A stretch of DNA of 64,000 nucleotides from Youhaiella tibetensis (GCF_008000755.1 NZ_CP041690.1:2171260-2235259); one strand, 5' to 3'; counted from the first letter of the stretch, positions 1 to 9,075 are shown. The notes: generated by a model from the letters alone, not told the origin. A program made the numbers and translations.

Positions 1-755
1 ATCTCGCCTATTCGGTGCTGACGCCCATTACCAATGGCGAGACCAGCCTGCAGCTGACACGCCAGGACCCGCGCATCATCGACAACATGCTGACCCCGGC
101 CGGGGAGGGACTGCCAACGGCAGGCCTTTTCGGGCACAGCTTCTCGGGGTTTGAAGGCTTCTATTTCTGCGCCTTCGTGCTGCTTGTCGCCTTTTTCATC
201 GCCCAGAAGATCTTTGCTTCGCCCTTCGGCATGATGCTGCGGGGCATCAAGTCAAACCAGACGCGTATGAACTATACCGGGTTCGACACCAAGCCCTATG
301 CCCTCACCGCCTTCGTGATATCGGGCATGTATGCCGGCCTCGCCGGAGCGCTGCTGGCTATCACCGATCCCCTTGCTGGCGCCGAGCGCATGCAGTGGAC
401 TGCCTCGGGCGAAGTGGTACTGATGACCATCCTCGGAGGCGTCGGCACGCTCATCGGACCGGTCATCGGCGCCTGGCTGATCAAGTACTTCGAGAACATC
501 TTCTCGGCCTTCAACGAGTCGACCCTGCACCGGTTCTTCGATTTCCTGCCCGCGCCAGTTGCCGATCCGGTGGTGGCTGTTGCCAGCAAGTTCGTCGGTG
601 AAGGGTGGCAACTTACCCTCGGCCTCATCTTCGTGCTCGTGGTGATGTTCCTGCCCGGCGGGATCATGGAGGGGGTACGCCGCATCGGCTCTGCCTTCCG
701 CCACCGCTCGCCCCCGTCGGCCAATGCCGCCGCCCACGCCCAGCCCGCGGAGTAA
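1..755 (+). CDS. Branched-chain-type ABC importer permease (LivM-like), 5' end cut off
   Basis: C-terminal part of an inner-membrane permease of the LivM type (HAAT family). The reading frame is open to the first base of the window, so the start lies upstream; about 250 residues are visible. Several hydrophobic segments are seen, with the family-typical stretch [18 protein letters not shown] followed by GLAGALLA and the loop [14 protein letters not shown] near the C-terminus. It is followed 3 bases later by LivG and LivF ATPases, so this is the tail of a LivHMGF operon whose binding protein and LivH lie outside the window. The substrate cannot be told from what is visible. An alanine-rich, hydrophilic tail of about 20 residues ends the protein. 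Confidence 0.9.
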   Translation, partial: LAYSVLTPITNGETSLQLTRQDPRIIDNMLTPAGEGLPTAGLFGHSFSGFEGFYFCAFVLLVAFFIAQKIFASPFGMMLRGIKSNQTRMNYTGFDTKPYALTAFVISGMYAGLAGALLAITDPLAGAERMQWTASGEVVLMTILGGVGTLIGPVIGAWLIKYFENIFSAFNESTLHRFFDFLPAPVADPVVAVASKFVGEGWQLTLGLIFVLVVMFLPGGIMEGVRRIGSAFRHRSPPSANAAAHAQPAE

Positions 756-758
756 GCC

Positions 759-1547
759 ATGACGCAAGCCGACAAGAACGTCGTTCTACACGTGGCCGAT
801 GTCTCCAAGAGCTTCGGCGGCCTGCAGGCGCTTTCCGATATCGACCTCGAGGTTGAAGAGGGCAAGACCCACGCGATCATCGGGCCGAACGGGGCGGGCA
901 AGTCGACCCTGCTCAACGTCATCGTGGGCCGGCTCGCCCCCAGTCGCGGCGCTGTCGTCTTCGACGGCAAGGTGCTGACCGGCAAGAAGCCCTACCAGAT
1001 CAACCAGCTTGGCGTTGCCCGGGTGTTCCAGACGCCCGAGATATTTCCCGATCTCTCCGTGCTGCAGAACGTGATGGTGCCGGCCTTCGCCAAACGGGAC
1101 GGGGCTTTCCGCGTCAACATCGCTCGGGCGCTCGATTTCGAGGACGGGATCGAGGCTGAAGCCGAGGAAATCCTGCGCGACGTCGACCTCTTCGAGCGCC
1201 GCCACAGCCACGCCGGAGCGCTCTCGCGCGGCGACAAGCGGCGCATGGAACTGGCCATGTGCCTGATCCAGCATCCGCGCCTGCTGCTGCTGGACGAGCC
1301 GACGGCCGGCATGAGCCGGCACGATACCAACACGACCATCGAACTGCTCAAGAAGATCAAGGCGCGCGGCATGACTAAGGTGATCATTGAACACGACATG
1401 CATGTGGTGTTCTCTTTGGCTGACCGCATCTCGGTGCTTTCGGGCGGCCGCATCATCGCCGAGGGCACGCCCGACGAGGTGCGCGGCAGCGAGAAGGTGC
1501 AGGAAGCCTACCTCGGCGGCGCCCACCGGCTGGAGGCGGTCGAGTGA
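759..1547 (+). CDS. LivG-type ABC importer ATP-binding protein (first Liv cluster)
   Basis: Cytoplasmic ATPase of a HAAT importer, 262 residues, normal length for LivG. Walker A GPNGAGKST lies at about residues 42-50, the Q-loop is in RVFQTPEIF, the signature is LSRGDKRR rather than LSGGQ, and Walker B is LLLLDEPTAGM, followed by the H-loop histidine in IIEHDM. It starts 3 bases after the permease stop and overlaps the next ATPase gene start, so it is co-transcribed with both. The family imports amino acids, short amides or aromatic acids; the substrate is unknown here because the binding protein is outside the window. Confidence 0.93.
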   Translation: MTQADKNVVLHVADVSKSFGGLQALSDIDLEVEEGKTHAIIGPNGAGKSTLLNVIVGRLAPSRGAVVFDGKVLTGKKPYQINQLGVARVFQTPEIFPDLSVLQNVMVPAFAKRDGAFRVNIARALDFEDGIEAEAEEILRDVDLFERRHSHAGALSRGDKRRMELAMCLIQHPRLLLLDEPTAGMSRHDTNTTIELLKKIKARGMTKVIIEHDMHVVFSLADRISVLSGGRIIAEGTPDEVRGSEKVQEAYLGGAHRLEAVE

Positions 1548-2323
1548 TGAGTGTGATGACCATGGAAACCAGCGTAGACGTTGACGTATCCATAGCCGAA
1601 CGCACGACGACCAGCGAACAGCCCTATTTCGCGGTCGAAGAGCTGCACGCCTATTACGGCGAGAGCTACATAGTCCAGGGCGTCACCTTCGATATCCGCC
1701 GGGGCGAAATCCTGGCGCTGCTCGGTCGCAACGGCGCCGGCAAGACCTCGACGCTGCGCACCATCGCGCGGCTCGACTCTCCGTCGTTGCAGGCGGGCCA
1801 GATCTGGCTCGAGGGCGCCCCGATCCACACGATGAAGAGCTTCGAGGCCTCACGGGCGGGTATTCAGCTTGTGCCGGAAGATCGGCGCATCATCCAGGGA
1901 CTGACTGTCGAGGAAAACCTGACCCTGGCGCAGGTGGCGCCCGGCCGTGGCTGGGAGATCGAACGTATCTATTCCCATTTCCCCCGGCTGGCCGAACGGC
2001 GGCGGCAGGAGGGGGTGACTCTCTCGGGCGGCGAACAGCAGATGCTAGCCATCGCCAGAGCCCTGGCGCGCGACATCAAACTGCTGCTGCTCGATGAGCC
2101 CTATGAAGGCCTGGCGCCGGTGATCGTCAACGAGATCGAGAAGATCCTCAACGAGATCAAGGCGCACGGCATTACCACGATCATCGTCGAGCAAAACGCC
2201 ATCGCCGCCTTGCGGTTGGCCGACCGCGCCGTGATCCTCGACACGGGCACGGTAGCCTTCGCCGGCACCGCCAAGCATGTGCTCGAGAACGCGGAACTTC
2301 GCCAGGAATACCTGGCGATCTAG
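1547..2323 (+). CDS. LivF-type ABC importer ATP-binding protein (first Liv cluster)
   Basis: Second ATPase of the importer, 258 residues from the ATG at 1547, which overlaps the stop of the LivG gene. A GTG at 1544 is an alternative and has a better spacing to the GGAGG at 1532-1536. Walker A GRNGAGKTST, signature LSGGEQQMLAIARAL and Walker B LLLLDEPYEGL are intact. Compared with typical LivF (about 235 residues) it has an N-terminal extension of about 25 hydrophilic residues before the core, so a later start, for example the ATG at 1562, is also possible. Last gene of the first Liv operon; it faces the rhamnoside operon tail to tail. Confidence 0.9.
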   Translation: MSVMTMETSVDVDVSIAERTTTSEQPYFAVEELHAYYGESYIVQGVTFDIRRGEILALLGRNGAGKTSTLRTIARLDSPSLQAGQIWLEGAPIHTMKSFEASRAGIQLVPEDRRIIQGLTVEENLTLAQVAPGRGWEIERIYSHFPRLAERRRQEGVTLSGGEQQMLAIARALARDIKLLLLDEPYEGLAPVIVNEIEKILNEIKAHGITTIIVEQNAIAALRLADRAVILDTGTVAFAGTAKHVLENAELRQEYLAI

Positions 2324-2337
2324 CGTTCCGGCGCCAG

Positions 2338-2353
2338 GACGACGCCCGTCGTC
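2338..2353. terminator. Hairpin between two convergent operons
   Basis: GACGAC-GCCC-GTCGTC is a perfect 6-bp stem with a 4-base loop in the 33-bp gap between the LivF stop and the permease stop on the other strand. There is no clean T-run, so it is at best a weak bidirectional terminator. Position between convergent genes is the main support. Confidence 0.4.
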
Positions 2354-2356
2354 ACA

Positions 2357-3184
2357 TTATCCTTTCACCGCTCCTGCCGTCATTCCGGCCACGATCTGGC
2401 GGTTGAAGAAGAGGTAGACGATCAGCGGCGGGATGGTGATGAGCAGGATGTTCATGAACAGCAGGTTGTAAGACGTGCTGAACTGGCTCTGGAAGTTGTA
2501 GAGCGTGAGCTGGACCGTGACGTTCTGGTTGCCGGGCAGGTAGTAGAGCGGGTTGGTGAAATCGTTGAAAATCGCCACCGACTGCACCACGACGATGGTG
2601 ATCACGACCGGCTTGAGCAGCGGCAGGACGATCTGGAAGAACACCCGGAGCGGGCCCGCCCCATCCATGATGGCGGCTTCATCGAGCTCCCGCGGAATGG
2701 TCGCCATGAAGGCGCGGATGAGCAGGATCGTGAAGGAAAGGCCGTAGGCTACCTCGATAAGTACCAGCCCGTGCAGGGTCTTGAAGAGACCGATGCTCTG
2801 GAGCACCCAGATCGTGGGCACGACTGCCGGCGGGATGATGAGACCAGCCAGCACAAGAAAGCTGGCGACGGACGTCCAGAACGAGGGGCGCCGCTGCATG
2901 ACGTAGCCGCACATCGCTCCGAAGACCACCAGCAGCGCCACGCTGGCGACGGTCAGGATCGTCGAATTGACGAAGGCCGAGATAATCATGAAATCGCGCG
3001 TCTGGATAACCTGGACCAGGTTTTCCCATGCGTGCCAGGTCGTGGGCAGCGAGAACTGGCGCAGCGAGGCTTCCTTGCGGTCCTTGAGCGCCGTCAGCAC
3101 GATGAAGGCGAAGGGCACGATGAAGACGAAGATGGATACCAGGATCGACAGTCCACCGAGCCAATAGCGTTTTGCCAGGATCAT
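2357..3184 (-). CDS. Sugar ABC transporter permease, MalG/CUT1 type
   Basis: Inner-membrane permease of 275 residues with about six hydrophobic segments. The cytoplasmic EAA loop that docks the ATPase is visible as DEAAIMDGAGPLRVFFQIVL at about residues 165-185, and the C-terminus has the family ending seen in MalG-type proteins (RQIVAGMTAGAVKG). It overlaps the upstream permease gene by 4 bases (ATGA), so the two are translationally coupled. Last gene of an operon with an alpha-L-rhamnosidase and a sugar-binding protein; I infer that it imports rhamnose-containing oligosaccharides or glycosides. Confidence 0.93.
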   Translation of the reverse strand: MILAKRYWLGGLSILVSIFVFIVPFAFIVLTALKDRKEASLRQFSLPTTWHAWENLVQVIQTRDFMIISAFVNSTILTVASVALLVVFGAMCGYVMQRRPSFWTSVASFLVLAGLIIPPAVVPTIWVLQSIGLFKTLHGLVLIEVAYGLSFTILLIRAFMATIPRELDEAAIMDGAGPLRVFFQIVLPLLKPVVITIVVVQSVAIFNDFTNPLYYLPGNQNVTVQLTLYNFQSQFSTSYNLLFMNILLITIPPLIVYLFFNRQIVAGMTAGAVKG

Positions 3185-4098
3185 TGCTCCACCTCCCTGC
3201 GGTTGAACCAGATGGAAAGCGGCACGATGATGATTGCCACCATGACGAAAAGGACGACGTTGCCGGCGGTCGAGAGACCGTAGAACCCGGCCTGGTACTG
3301 CTTGTAGATGACCGAGGCGATGACATCGGATGTGAAGCCGGGGCCGCCGCGGGTCATGGCCCAGATGAGGTCGAACGAGCGCAGCCCGCCGATCAGCGAG
3401 AGGGTCACCACGGTCACCGTCGCGGGGCGCGCCAGGGGCAGGGTGATGTTCCAGAAATTCTGCCAGCTATTGGCGCCGTCGATGGTGCTGGCCTCAAAGT
3501 ATTCCTGCGGGATCGAGACGATGCCCGCGATGTAGATGACAGTCGCCAGTCCCACGCCCTTCCACACGTCCACGAAGGCAACCGAAAGCAGGGCGAGGTT
3601 GGGATCGGTAAGCCAGCCGGGCTTGGGCAGGCCGAAGAGCGCCAGGGTCTCGTTGATGACGCCCTGGGTGGGGTGCATCATCACGGTGAAGGTGATGCCC
3701 ACGCCCACCGTCGAGACCAGCACCGGAAAGAAGATCACCGCCCGCAGGTAGCCCCGACCGATGATATTGCTGGTGAGAAGGACCCCAAGCAGCAGACCGA
3801 TGACGACCTTGAGCCCGGAAGTGACGAAGGCGTAGATGAGCGTGTTGGTGAGCCCCTTGACCAGAAATGGCTCGCGGAAGAACTGAACGAAATTGTCCAA
3901 GCCTATGAAATTGGCTTCGAAAAGCGTCCAACGCGTCATTGAGAAGAACAGCGACGCAACGGTTGGGTAGAGGAACAGCACGCCGTAGATGACCGCCGCC
4001 GGCAGGAAGAACCAGGTGGGATAGACCGACGTCTTTCTCCGGGCGCTGCCTTGGGTCCTCGCCACAGCCGCACTTCCCATAGCCACCTCTGCCGCCAT
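3181..4098 (-). CDS. Sugar ABC transporter permease, MalF/CUT1 type
   Basis: Partner permease, 305 residues, with an N-terminal membrane segment (TWFFLPAAVIYGVLFLYP) and an EAA loop seen as EASTIDGANSWQNFWNITLP. The frame is open further upstream, but I place the start at the ATG at 4098 because GGGAGG at 4105-4110 sits 6 bases before it; an adjacent ATG at 4101 is too close. It lies 64 bases after the binding-protein gene, with a strong stem-loop in between, and overlaps the next permease by 4 bases. No ATPase gene is present in this operon. Confidence 0.92.
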   Translation of the reverse strand: MAAEVAMGSAAVARTQGSARRKTSVYPTWFFLPAAVIYGVLFLYPTVASLFFSMTRWTLFEANFIGLDNFVQFFREPFLVKGLTNTLIYAFVTSGLKVVIGLLLGVLLTSNIIGRGYLRAVIFFPVLVSTVGVGITFTVMMHPTQGVINETLALFGLPKPGWLTDPNLALLSVAFVDVWKGVGLATVIYIAGIVSIPQEYFEASTIDGANSWQNFWNITLPLARPATVTVVTLSLIGGLRSFDLIWAMTRGGPGFTSDVIASVIYKQYQAGFYGLSTAGNVVLFVMVAIIIVPLSIWFNRREVEQ

Positions 4099-4120
4099 CA
4101 TTCCCCTCCCTTGGAATTCC

Positions 4121-4145
4121 GACCCGGCCGACAAGCGGCCGGGTC
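4121..4145 (-). promoter_or_regulatory. Stem-loop between binding-protein gene and permease genes
   Basis: GACCCGGCCG / CGGCCGGGTC form a perfect 10-bp stem around the 5-base loop ACAAG, directly after the binding-protein stop. There is no T-run. Such structures after the binding-protein gene are known in ABC operons to stabilise the upstream mRNA or attenuate transcription, giving binding protein in excess; that role is inferred here. Confidence 0.65.
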
Positions 4146-4162
4146 GCGATTGTGCGCCGAAC

Positions 4163-5458
4163 TTACCAGCCGGCCAAGCCAAGCTGCTGGGCCTGCTTCT
4201 TGACGTCTTCGTCATAGAGAGCGGCGCCATCGGCGGCCGAGCGGATGCCCGAACCCACTTCGACGGTGATCTGCTCGAGGGCCGGGCCCTTTACCGGCGA
4301 GAGATATTCGAGCGCCGGTGCGGTCTGGCCGCCTTCCTGGAAGTAGGGCAGGAGGTCCGAAACGGCGGGCGGAACGCTGTCGGGCAGCGCGCAGCCCTTG
4401 ATCAGGTAGGGACCGGTGGCACCGTTGGCGGCACTGCGCACGTCGCAGCCCTTGGTGCTGGCGATGAAGGCCACGAACTTCTTGGCTTCCTCAGGGTGCT
4501 GGGTGGTCTTTGAGATGTAGACCGCAGCCGGCATCCAGACGGTGAGACCGTTCTTGGCGGCATCGTCGCCGGGAATGGCGAAGAAGCCGACATCCTGGAG
4601 GTTATCCGGATAGTTCTGCGCGATGCCGCCGATGGCAAAGGTCAGCATCGGATAGTGGGCACCCTCGCCGGTCGAGACCATGCGCAGGCCGTCATCGAAC
4701 TTGGCGGCGGCGAAGTCTTCGTTGAGATAGCCGGCCTTGAAGACCTCTTCGCCATGCTCGAAGCCACGGAGCGCGGCAGGCGTGGTGGCAAACTTGGCCT
4801 TGTTGGCCGTGTAGTCGGCCGCGAAGGTCGGCACTGCCGCCTGGACGTTGAAGAAATCGCCGAGAACGAAGAGCTGGCTGGTCCAGGTGTCGCCGAACGT
4901 CTGGATCACGGCCGTCTTTCCGGCAGCCTTGATCTTTTCGTTGTTGGCCATGAACTCAGCCCAGGTCTTGGGCACCGAGAGGCCGAGATCGGCATAGATC
5001 TTCTTATTATAGAGGATGCCGCCGCCCATGGCCGCTTCCTCGGGAACACCGTAGACACGCCCATCCGGCGCGGTGACGACCGGCTTGAAAGAGTCGATGA
5101 CGTTGGCCTGGAACGGCTCGTCGGTGAGGTCGAGCATCGTCTGGGGCGGATTGAGCGCCTGGAACAGCGAGCCGGCATTGTAGCGGAACACGTCCGACAT
5201 CTCGCCCGTCGCCAGGCGGGTCTTGACCAGGTTGTCACCCTCGCCACCGCCCGGATGCGTCTCGATATCGATCTTGATGCCCGGGTTCTCCGCCTCGAAC
5301 GCCGCCTTGAGCCCCTCAGCAGTGGCAACGTTGGTCGGGTTGTCGTCGACGTAGTAGCTCAGGGTCACGCCCTGCGCCAGGCTTGCGCCGGTGAGGGCGG
5401 TCATCGCCAGCAACGCGGCAGCCATGCCACCGATCAGTTTTCTCTTGGTCGTAAACAC
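4163..5458 (-). CDS. Sugar ABC transporter periplasmic binding protein (family 1)
   Basis: Extracellular solute-binding protein of 431 residues with a Sec signal peptide (KRKLIGG, then a hydrophobic core ending GASLAQG). The body has the family-1 pattern: YYVDDNPTNV near the N-terminus, VYGVPEEAAMGGGILYNKK in the middle, and a run of the type HPEEAKKFVAFIAS near the C-terminus. The frame extends upstream to 5623, but the GTG at 5458 is the start, with GGGAGGAAG upstream and the signal peptide right after it. It lies 50 bases after the rhamnosidase gene, which suggests its ligand is a rhamnosylated sugar or glycoside. Confidence 0.92.
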   Translation of the reverse strand: MFTTKRKLIGGMAAALLAMTALTGASLAQGVTLSYYVDDNPTNVATAEGLKAAFEAENPGIKIDIETHPGGGEGDNLVKTRLATGEMSDVFRYNAGSLFQALNPPQTMLDLTDEPFQANVIDSFKPVVTAPDGRVYGVPEEAAMGGGILYNKKIYADLGLSVPKTWAEFMANNEKIKAAGKTAVIQTFGDTWTSQLFVLGDFFNVQAAVPTFAADYTANKAKFATTPAALRGFEHGEEVFKAGYLNEDFAAAKFDDGLRMVSTGEGAHYPMLTFAIGGIAQNYPDNLQDVGFFAIPGDDAAKNGLTVWMPAAVYISKTTQHPEEAKKFVAFIASTKGCDVRSAANGATGPYLIKGCALPDSVPPAVSDLLPYFQEGGQTAPALEYLSPVKGPALEQITVEVGSGIRSAADGAALYDEDVKKQAQQLGLAGW

Positions 5459-5479
5459 TGTCTTCTTCCTCCCAGTTTG

Positions 5480-5492
5480 GCCCGTTTCGGGC
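5480..5492 (-). promoter_or_regulatory. Short hairpin between rhamnosidase and binding-protein genes
   Basis: GCCCG-TTT-CGGGC forms a 5-bp stem with a 3-base loop in the 50-bp gap before the binding-protein gene. Too small to call a terminator; it may only be an intercistronic structure. Confidence 0.25.
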
Positions 5493-5508
5493 AATCGTTC
5501 ACGCAGCC

Positions 5509-7884
5509 TCACGGCGTGCGTGCGTTGATGTCGAGCTTGTCGAGGCCGAGGCGAGCGGCCGGAGCCAGCTCGAACACGATCCGATGCTGGCCGGCGGAAA
5601 GCGGCTCGTCGCCACCGTTCCACGCCTGTCCATCGACCTGCGCGTTGCGCGCGCCCGCGGGCAGCCGCAGAAGTCCTCGTGACTGGTCGGGCACCTCGAC
5701 GTCATAGGTGACGGTTTCGCCCTCGACGGACCATCCGGCCTTGATGGTACCGGCGATCGAGTCGTGGCTGGCGGCAACCGGCGAGAGTTCGGGGATGATA
5801 GTCGGCTCGAAGATGATGGTGGCGAAGCCCGGATCTTGCGGATCAGGGCGGAAGCCCGCCACGCCTTCGAACAGCCACTGGCACACCGCCCCGTAGGCGT
5901 AGTGATTGTAGGAGTTCATCTGCGGATTGTAGATCGAGCCGTCCGGCGCGATGGCATCCCAGCGCTCCCAGATCGTGGTCGCACCCATCTTGACCTGATA
6001 GAGCCAGCCCGGCACCTGCTCCTGCAGGAAGACATCGGCGGCGATGCCCGGCTCGCCGATCTTGACGAGCGAGGGCAGCAGGGCCGGCGTGCCGATGAAC
6101 CCGGTCCCGATCCGCCCTTCCGAGCGCAGGATCGTCGACTTGAAATAATCCTTCGCCGCTTCCCGATGCTCCTCGGGCACGAGGTCATGAAGGATGGCAA
6201 GGGCGTAGGACGTCTGGTCGTCATAGGCGAGGCGCCCTGAGGCCGTCACGAATTCGCGGGCGAAGGCGCTCTTGACCTGGCTGGCCATGTCTTCCATGCG
6301 CGCGGCGATACCGGTCTCGCCGACGATGCGCGCGATACGGCCCACCAAGGAAGCGGTGATGAAGAGATAGATGGTGGCGGCCGCGTCGTCACCGATCGTC
6401 GGCAGCGGTTTTGCCGACGGACCGCTGGGCTGCAGCCAGTCGCCAAACGTGAACCCACGCCCGCCCCACTGCCGGGGCGGCGAGACGATCGGACCGTCGC
6501 TGATCGACCAGACGAAATCGACCCACTTGACCATGGCCGGCAAAGTTTCGCGCAGGATCGCGGTATCGCCGTAGTGGAGATAAACCTGCCAGGGCACCTG
6601 GGCAATGGCATCGCCCCACCCGGTCGAGCCGAAGAAGCCTGGGTAATCCTGTGGCTTGAGGCGGGTCGGATCGGGGACCACATGCGGTACGGCGCCATCT
6701 TCGCGCTGATCGGCAACGACGTCGCGAAGCCACTTGGTAAAGAAGCTCTGCGTGTCGGCCAGGTAACAGGCGGTACCGGCGAAAACCTGGGCGTCGCCGG
6801 TCCAGCCCAGGCGCTCGTCGCGCTGCGGGCAATCGGTCGGTACCTCGATGAAATTGGAACGCTGCGACCAGAGCGTGTTGAGCACCAGACGGTTCACCAG
6901 CGGGTTGGCCGAGGTGAAGCTCGCCTTGACCTCCGTCACCGAACTGATCGGCACCGAAACGATGTGCGTCAGGCGTGCATTGCCGCTGATCGTGACGCGC
7001 GCGTAGCGATAGCCCTGGAAGGTGAAGGTCGGCCGATAGTGCTCCTCGCCCTTGCCGGCAAGGGTGTATTCGAACCGTGCTGCTGCGGTGCGATAGTTGC
7101 CGTTGTAGAACTGGCCGGACTGATCGAGCACTTCGCCATGCTCCACCTCGACGCGCGCGCCGGCATCACCTTTCACCGAGAAGGCGACGTAGCCGCCGAG
7201 GTTCTGCCCGAAGTCGTAGACGGTGCGTCCCTCCGCATCCGTCCAGGAACGCACGACCTCGATCGGCACCAATTCGCGGACCGGCGTCGTCTCGTGGGCG
7301 ACCAGGATCGACGAGTCGAAGGGCAGGGGCTCAACGCCCGCTGAGACGACCGGCGTCAAGCGCGCGTCGAAGGCCTCGCCGTAATAGATGCCCGACTTGC
7401 GGATCGGCAACTCGCCGCTTTGCCAGCTCGCATCGGTCACGAGGATCGGATCACGGTCCTCGGGGGCTGCGCGCAGCTCGGCGATTGCGGCAATATGCTC
7501 GCCCCAGGTGTTGAAGATGGGCGCCTTGCCCCACATCAACTGCGATCGCAGCCAGCCGTCGCCCAGCCAGATCGAGATTTCGTTCTCGCCGGGCACGAGC
7601 AGATCGGCCACGAGATAGGTCTGGAACGAAAGGCGCTTGTCGTAAGCGGTCCAGCCCGGGGTCAGCAGGTCGTGACCGACGCGCCGCCCGTTGATGAAGC
7701 AGCGGTATAGGCCCAGCGCACTGATCCGCAGCACTTCGCGGCCGCCGACGCGGTCGAGCCGGAAAGTCTTGCTCACGAAGCTCGCGGGCGTGCCGACGCC
7801 CTGATCGCTGAGCGGGCGGATCATCTCCGCGACCCATCCGGTCGCCACCGAATCCGGCGCAGCCTTCTCCATTACGTCGTGCAC
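5509..7884 (-). CDS. Alpha-L-rhamnosidase, glycoside hydrolase family 78
   Basis: Enzyme of 791 residues that removes terminal L-rhamnose from glycosides. The N-terminal beta domain has the GH78 hallmarks (SALGLYRCFINGRRVG, then LTPGWTAYDKR and GDGWLRSQLMWG), followed by the concanavalin-like domain (YDFGQNLGGYV) and the catalytic (alpha/alpha)6 barrel with DCPQRDERLGWTGDAQVF, which carries the acidic catalytic residues of the family. TTIWERWDAI is the other conserved barrel motif. There is no signal peptide, so it acts in the cytoplasm on imported substrate. Start: GTG at 7884 with GGAGG six bases upstream. First gene of the operon with the sugar importer; divergent LacI regulator. Confidence 0.95.
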   Translation of the reverse strand: MHDVMEKAAPDSVATGWVAEMIRPLSDQGVGTPASFVSKTFRLDRVGGREVLRISALGLYRCFINGRRVGHDLLTPGWTAYDKRLSFQTYLVADLLVPGENEISIWLGDGWLRSQLMWGKAPIFNTWGEHIAAIAELRAAPEDRDPILVTDASWQSGELPIRKSGIYYGEAFDARLTPVVSAGVEPLPFDSSILVAHETTPVRELVPIEVVRSWTDAEGRTVYDFGQNLGGYVAFSVKGDAGARVEVEHGEVLDQSGQFYNGNYRTAAARFEYTLAGKGEEHYRPTFTFQGYRYARVTISGNARLTHIVSVPISSVTEVKASFTSANPLVNRLVLNTLWSQRSNFIEVPTDCPQRDERLGWTGDAQVFAGTACYLADTQSFFTKWLRDVVADQREDGAVPHVVPDPTRLKPQDYPGFFGSTGWGDAIAQVPWQVYLHYGDTAILRETLPAMVKWVDFVWSISDGPIVSPPRQWGGRGFTFGDWLQPSGPSAKPLPTIGDDAAATIYLFITASLVGRIARIVGETGIAARMEDMASQVKSAFAREFVTASGRLAYDDQTSYALAILHDLVPEEHREAAKDYFKSTILRSEGRIGTGFIGTPALLPSLVKIGEPGIAADVFLQEQVPGWLYQVKMGATTIWERWDAIAPDGSIYNPQMNSYNHYAYGAVCQWLFEGVAGFRPDPQDPGFATIIFEPTIIPELSPVAASHDSIAGTIKAGWSVEGETVTYDVEVPDQSRGLLRLPAGARNAQVDGQAWNGGDEPLSAGQHRIVFELAPAARLGLDKLDINARTP

Positions 7885-7923
7885 GCAAGACCTCCCTGGG
7901 CGCCTGTTCCGGCTTTGTGTATT

Positions 7924-7944
7924 GTTCTACGTATAGCGTTCTAC
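7924..7944. promoter_or_regulatory. Possible LacI-family operator (direct repeat GTTCTAC)
   Basis: GTTCTAC occurs twice, at 7924-7930 and 7938-7944, separated by GTATAGC, in the 125-bp space between the divergent rhamnosidase and lacI-type genes. The centre also contains the partial palindrome CTACGTATAG. The place is right for autoregulation and control of the rhamnoside operon, but this is pattern-based inference. Confidence 0.4.
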
Positions 7945-7950
7945 ATTTTT

Positions 7951-7980
7951 TTGACGATTGCAATGGGCATTCGGCAAAAT
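7951..7980 (+). promoter_or_regulatory. Candidate promoter of the LacI-type gene
   Basis: TTGACG at 7951-7956 and CAAAAT at 7975-7980, 18 bases apart, form an acceptable sigma-70-like promoter 30 bases upstream of the start codon and just downstream of the putative operator. Confidence 0.35.
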
Positions 7981-8009
7981 CCATGAGACAAGGCGGGGAG
8001 GGGGTGCCA

Positions 8010-9053
8010 ATGGCTCAAAACCAAAAGTCGGGTCGGGTGACCATCAAGGAGGTCGCCGAGGACGCGGGCGTGTCGGTGGCGGCGGTGTCCAAGGTGCTGC
8101 GCGAGGCCTATGGCGTGAGCGAGGCGCTCAAGACCAAAGTCCGCGCTTCCATGAAGAAACTGAACTATCGACCGCTGGCGACCGCTCGCGGCATGCGCGG
8201 TCAGACCTTCACCATCGGCGTGACGTTCCCCGACCTGCGCAACCCGTTCTTCGCCGATATTCTGGCGGGCATCAATTCGGCCCTCGAGCGCACGCAGTAC
8301 CAGTTGATGCTCGGAGTCAGCCTGTCGACCCCGCTCATCGAGGAGACCCTGATCGACTCGATGATCGACCGTCAGATGGACGGATTGATTCTGGTGGGAA
8401 CCACGGTCAATCCGGCGTTCCTCGAACCGACAGCGAGCCGAAAGCCGCTCGTCACCATCGGTCATCACGTCGAGGGCGAGAGCTCGTTCGATACCGTCAA
8501 CAACGACGACAGGCTCGGCGCGATCCTGGTGGTGCGCCACCTGGTGGCCAACGGCTACCGCAAGATTGCCATGCTCAGCCTTAACTCGACGACATCTACG
8601 CTCATCACCGAACGCGAACACGGCTATCGCCAGGCCATGGGCGACCATGGGCTGCAGGAACATGTGCAGATCCTGCGCGTCGGCCAGACCCTGCGCGAAG
8701 TGCAGACCGCGACCCGTCGCCTGCTCCAGAGCCCGGACAAGCCGGATGCGCTCTTCTGCTGGACGGACTTCATTGCCCTCGAGGTCATCAGCATCGCAAC
8801 AGAGCTCGGCCTCGCCATTCCGGACGACCTGGCGGTCGTGGGCTACGACAACACGATGTATTGCGATTTCGCACAGAACAACCTGACCAGCGTCGATCAA
8901 TCCGGCGAGGTGCTGGGCCTGCAGTCAGCCCGGCTGCTGATCGAACGCATCCGCGGGCGCCAGGAGGCAGAACATTTCGTCGTGACGCCCCGCGTCGTCG
9001 CCCGAGGCAGCTCCCTGGCGGTTGGCGGCAGGGGCATGGGGCAGGGTAGCTAG
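8010..9053 (+). CDS. LacI-family transcriptional regulator of the rhamnoside operon
   Basis: DNA-binding repressor of 347 residues. The N-terminal helix-turn-helix is canonical for LacI (VTIKEVAEDAGVSVAAVSKV), followed by a hinge (NYRPLATARGMRG) and a periplasmic-binding-protein-like ligand domain that includes IGVTFPDLRNPFFADILAGI and AVVGYDNT. The frame runs further upstream, but the ATG at 8010 has GGGGAGGGGG upstream and gives the normal LacI N-terminus. Divergent from the rhamnosidase operon, so it most likely senses rhamnose or a rhamnoside and represses that operon. The ligand is inferred from context. Confidence 0.93.
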   Translation: MAQNQKSGRVTIKEVAEDAGVSVAAVSKVLREAYGVSEALKTKVRASMKKLNYRPLATARGMRGQTFTIGVTFPDLRNPFFADILAGINSALERTQYQLMLGVSLSTPLIEETLIDSMIDRQMDGLILVGTTVNPAFLEPTASRKPLVTIGHHVEGESSFDTVNNDDRLGAILVVRHLVANGYRKIAMLSLNSTTSTLITEREHGYRQAMGDHGLQEHVQILRVGQTLREVQTATRRLLQSPDKPDALFCWTDFIALEVISIATELGLAIPDDLAVVGYDNTMYCDFAQNNLTSVDQSGEVLGLQSARLLIERIRGRQEAEHFVVTPRVVARGSSLAVGGRGMGQGS

Positions 9054-9075
9054 CCTGAGAAAAGCAGGGGCCGGG

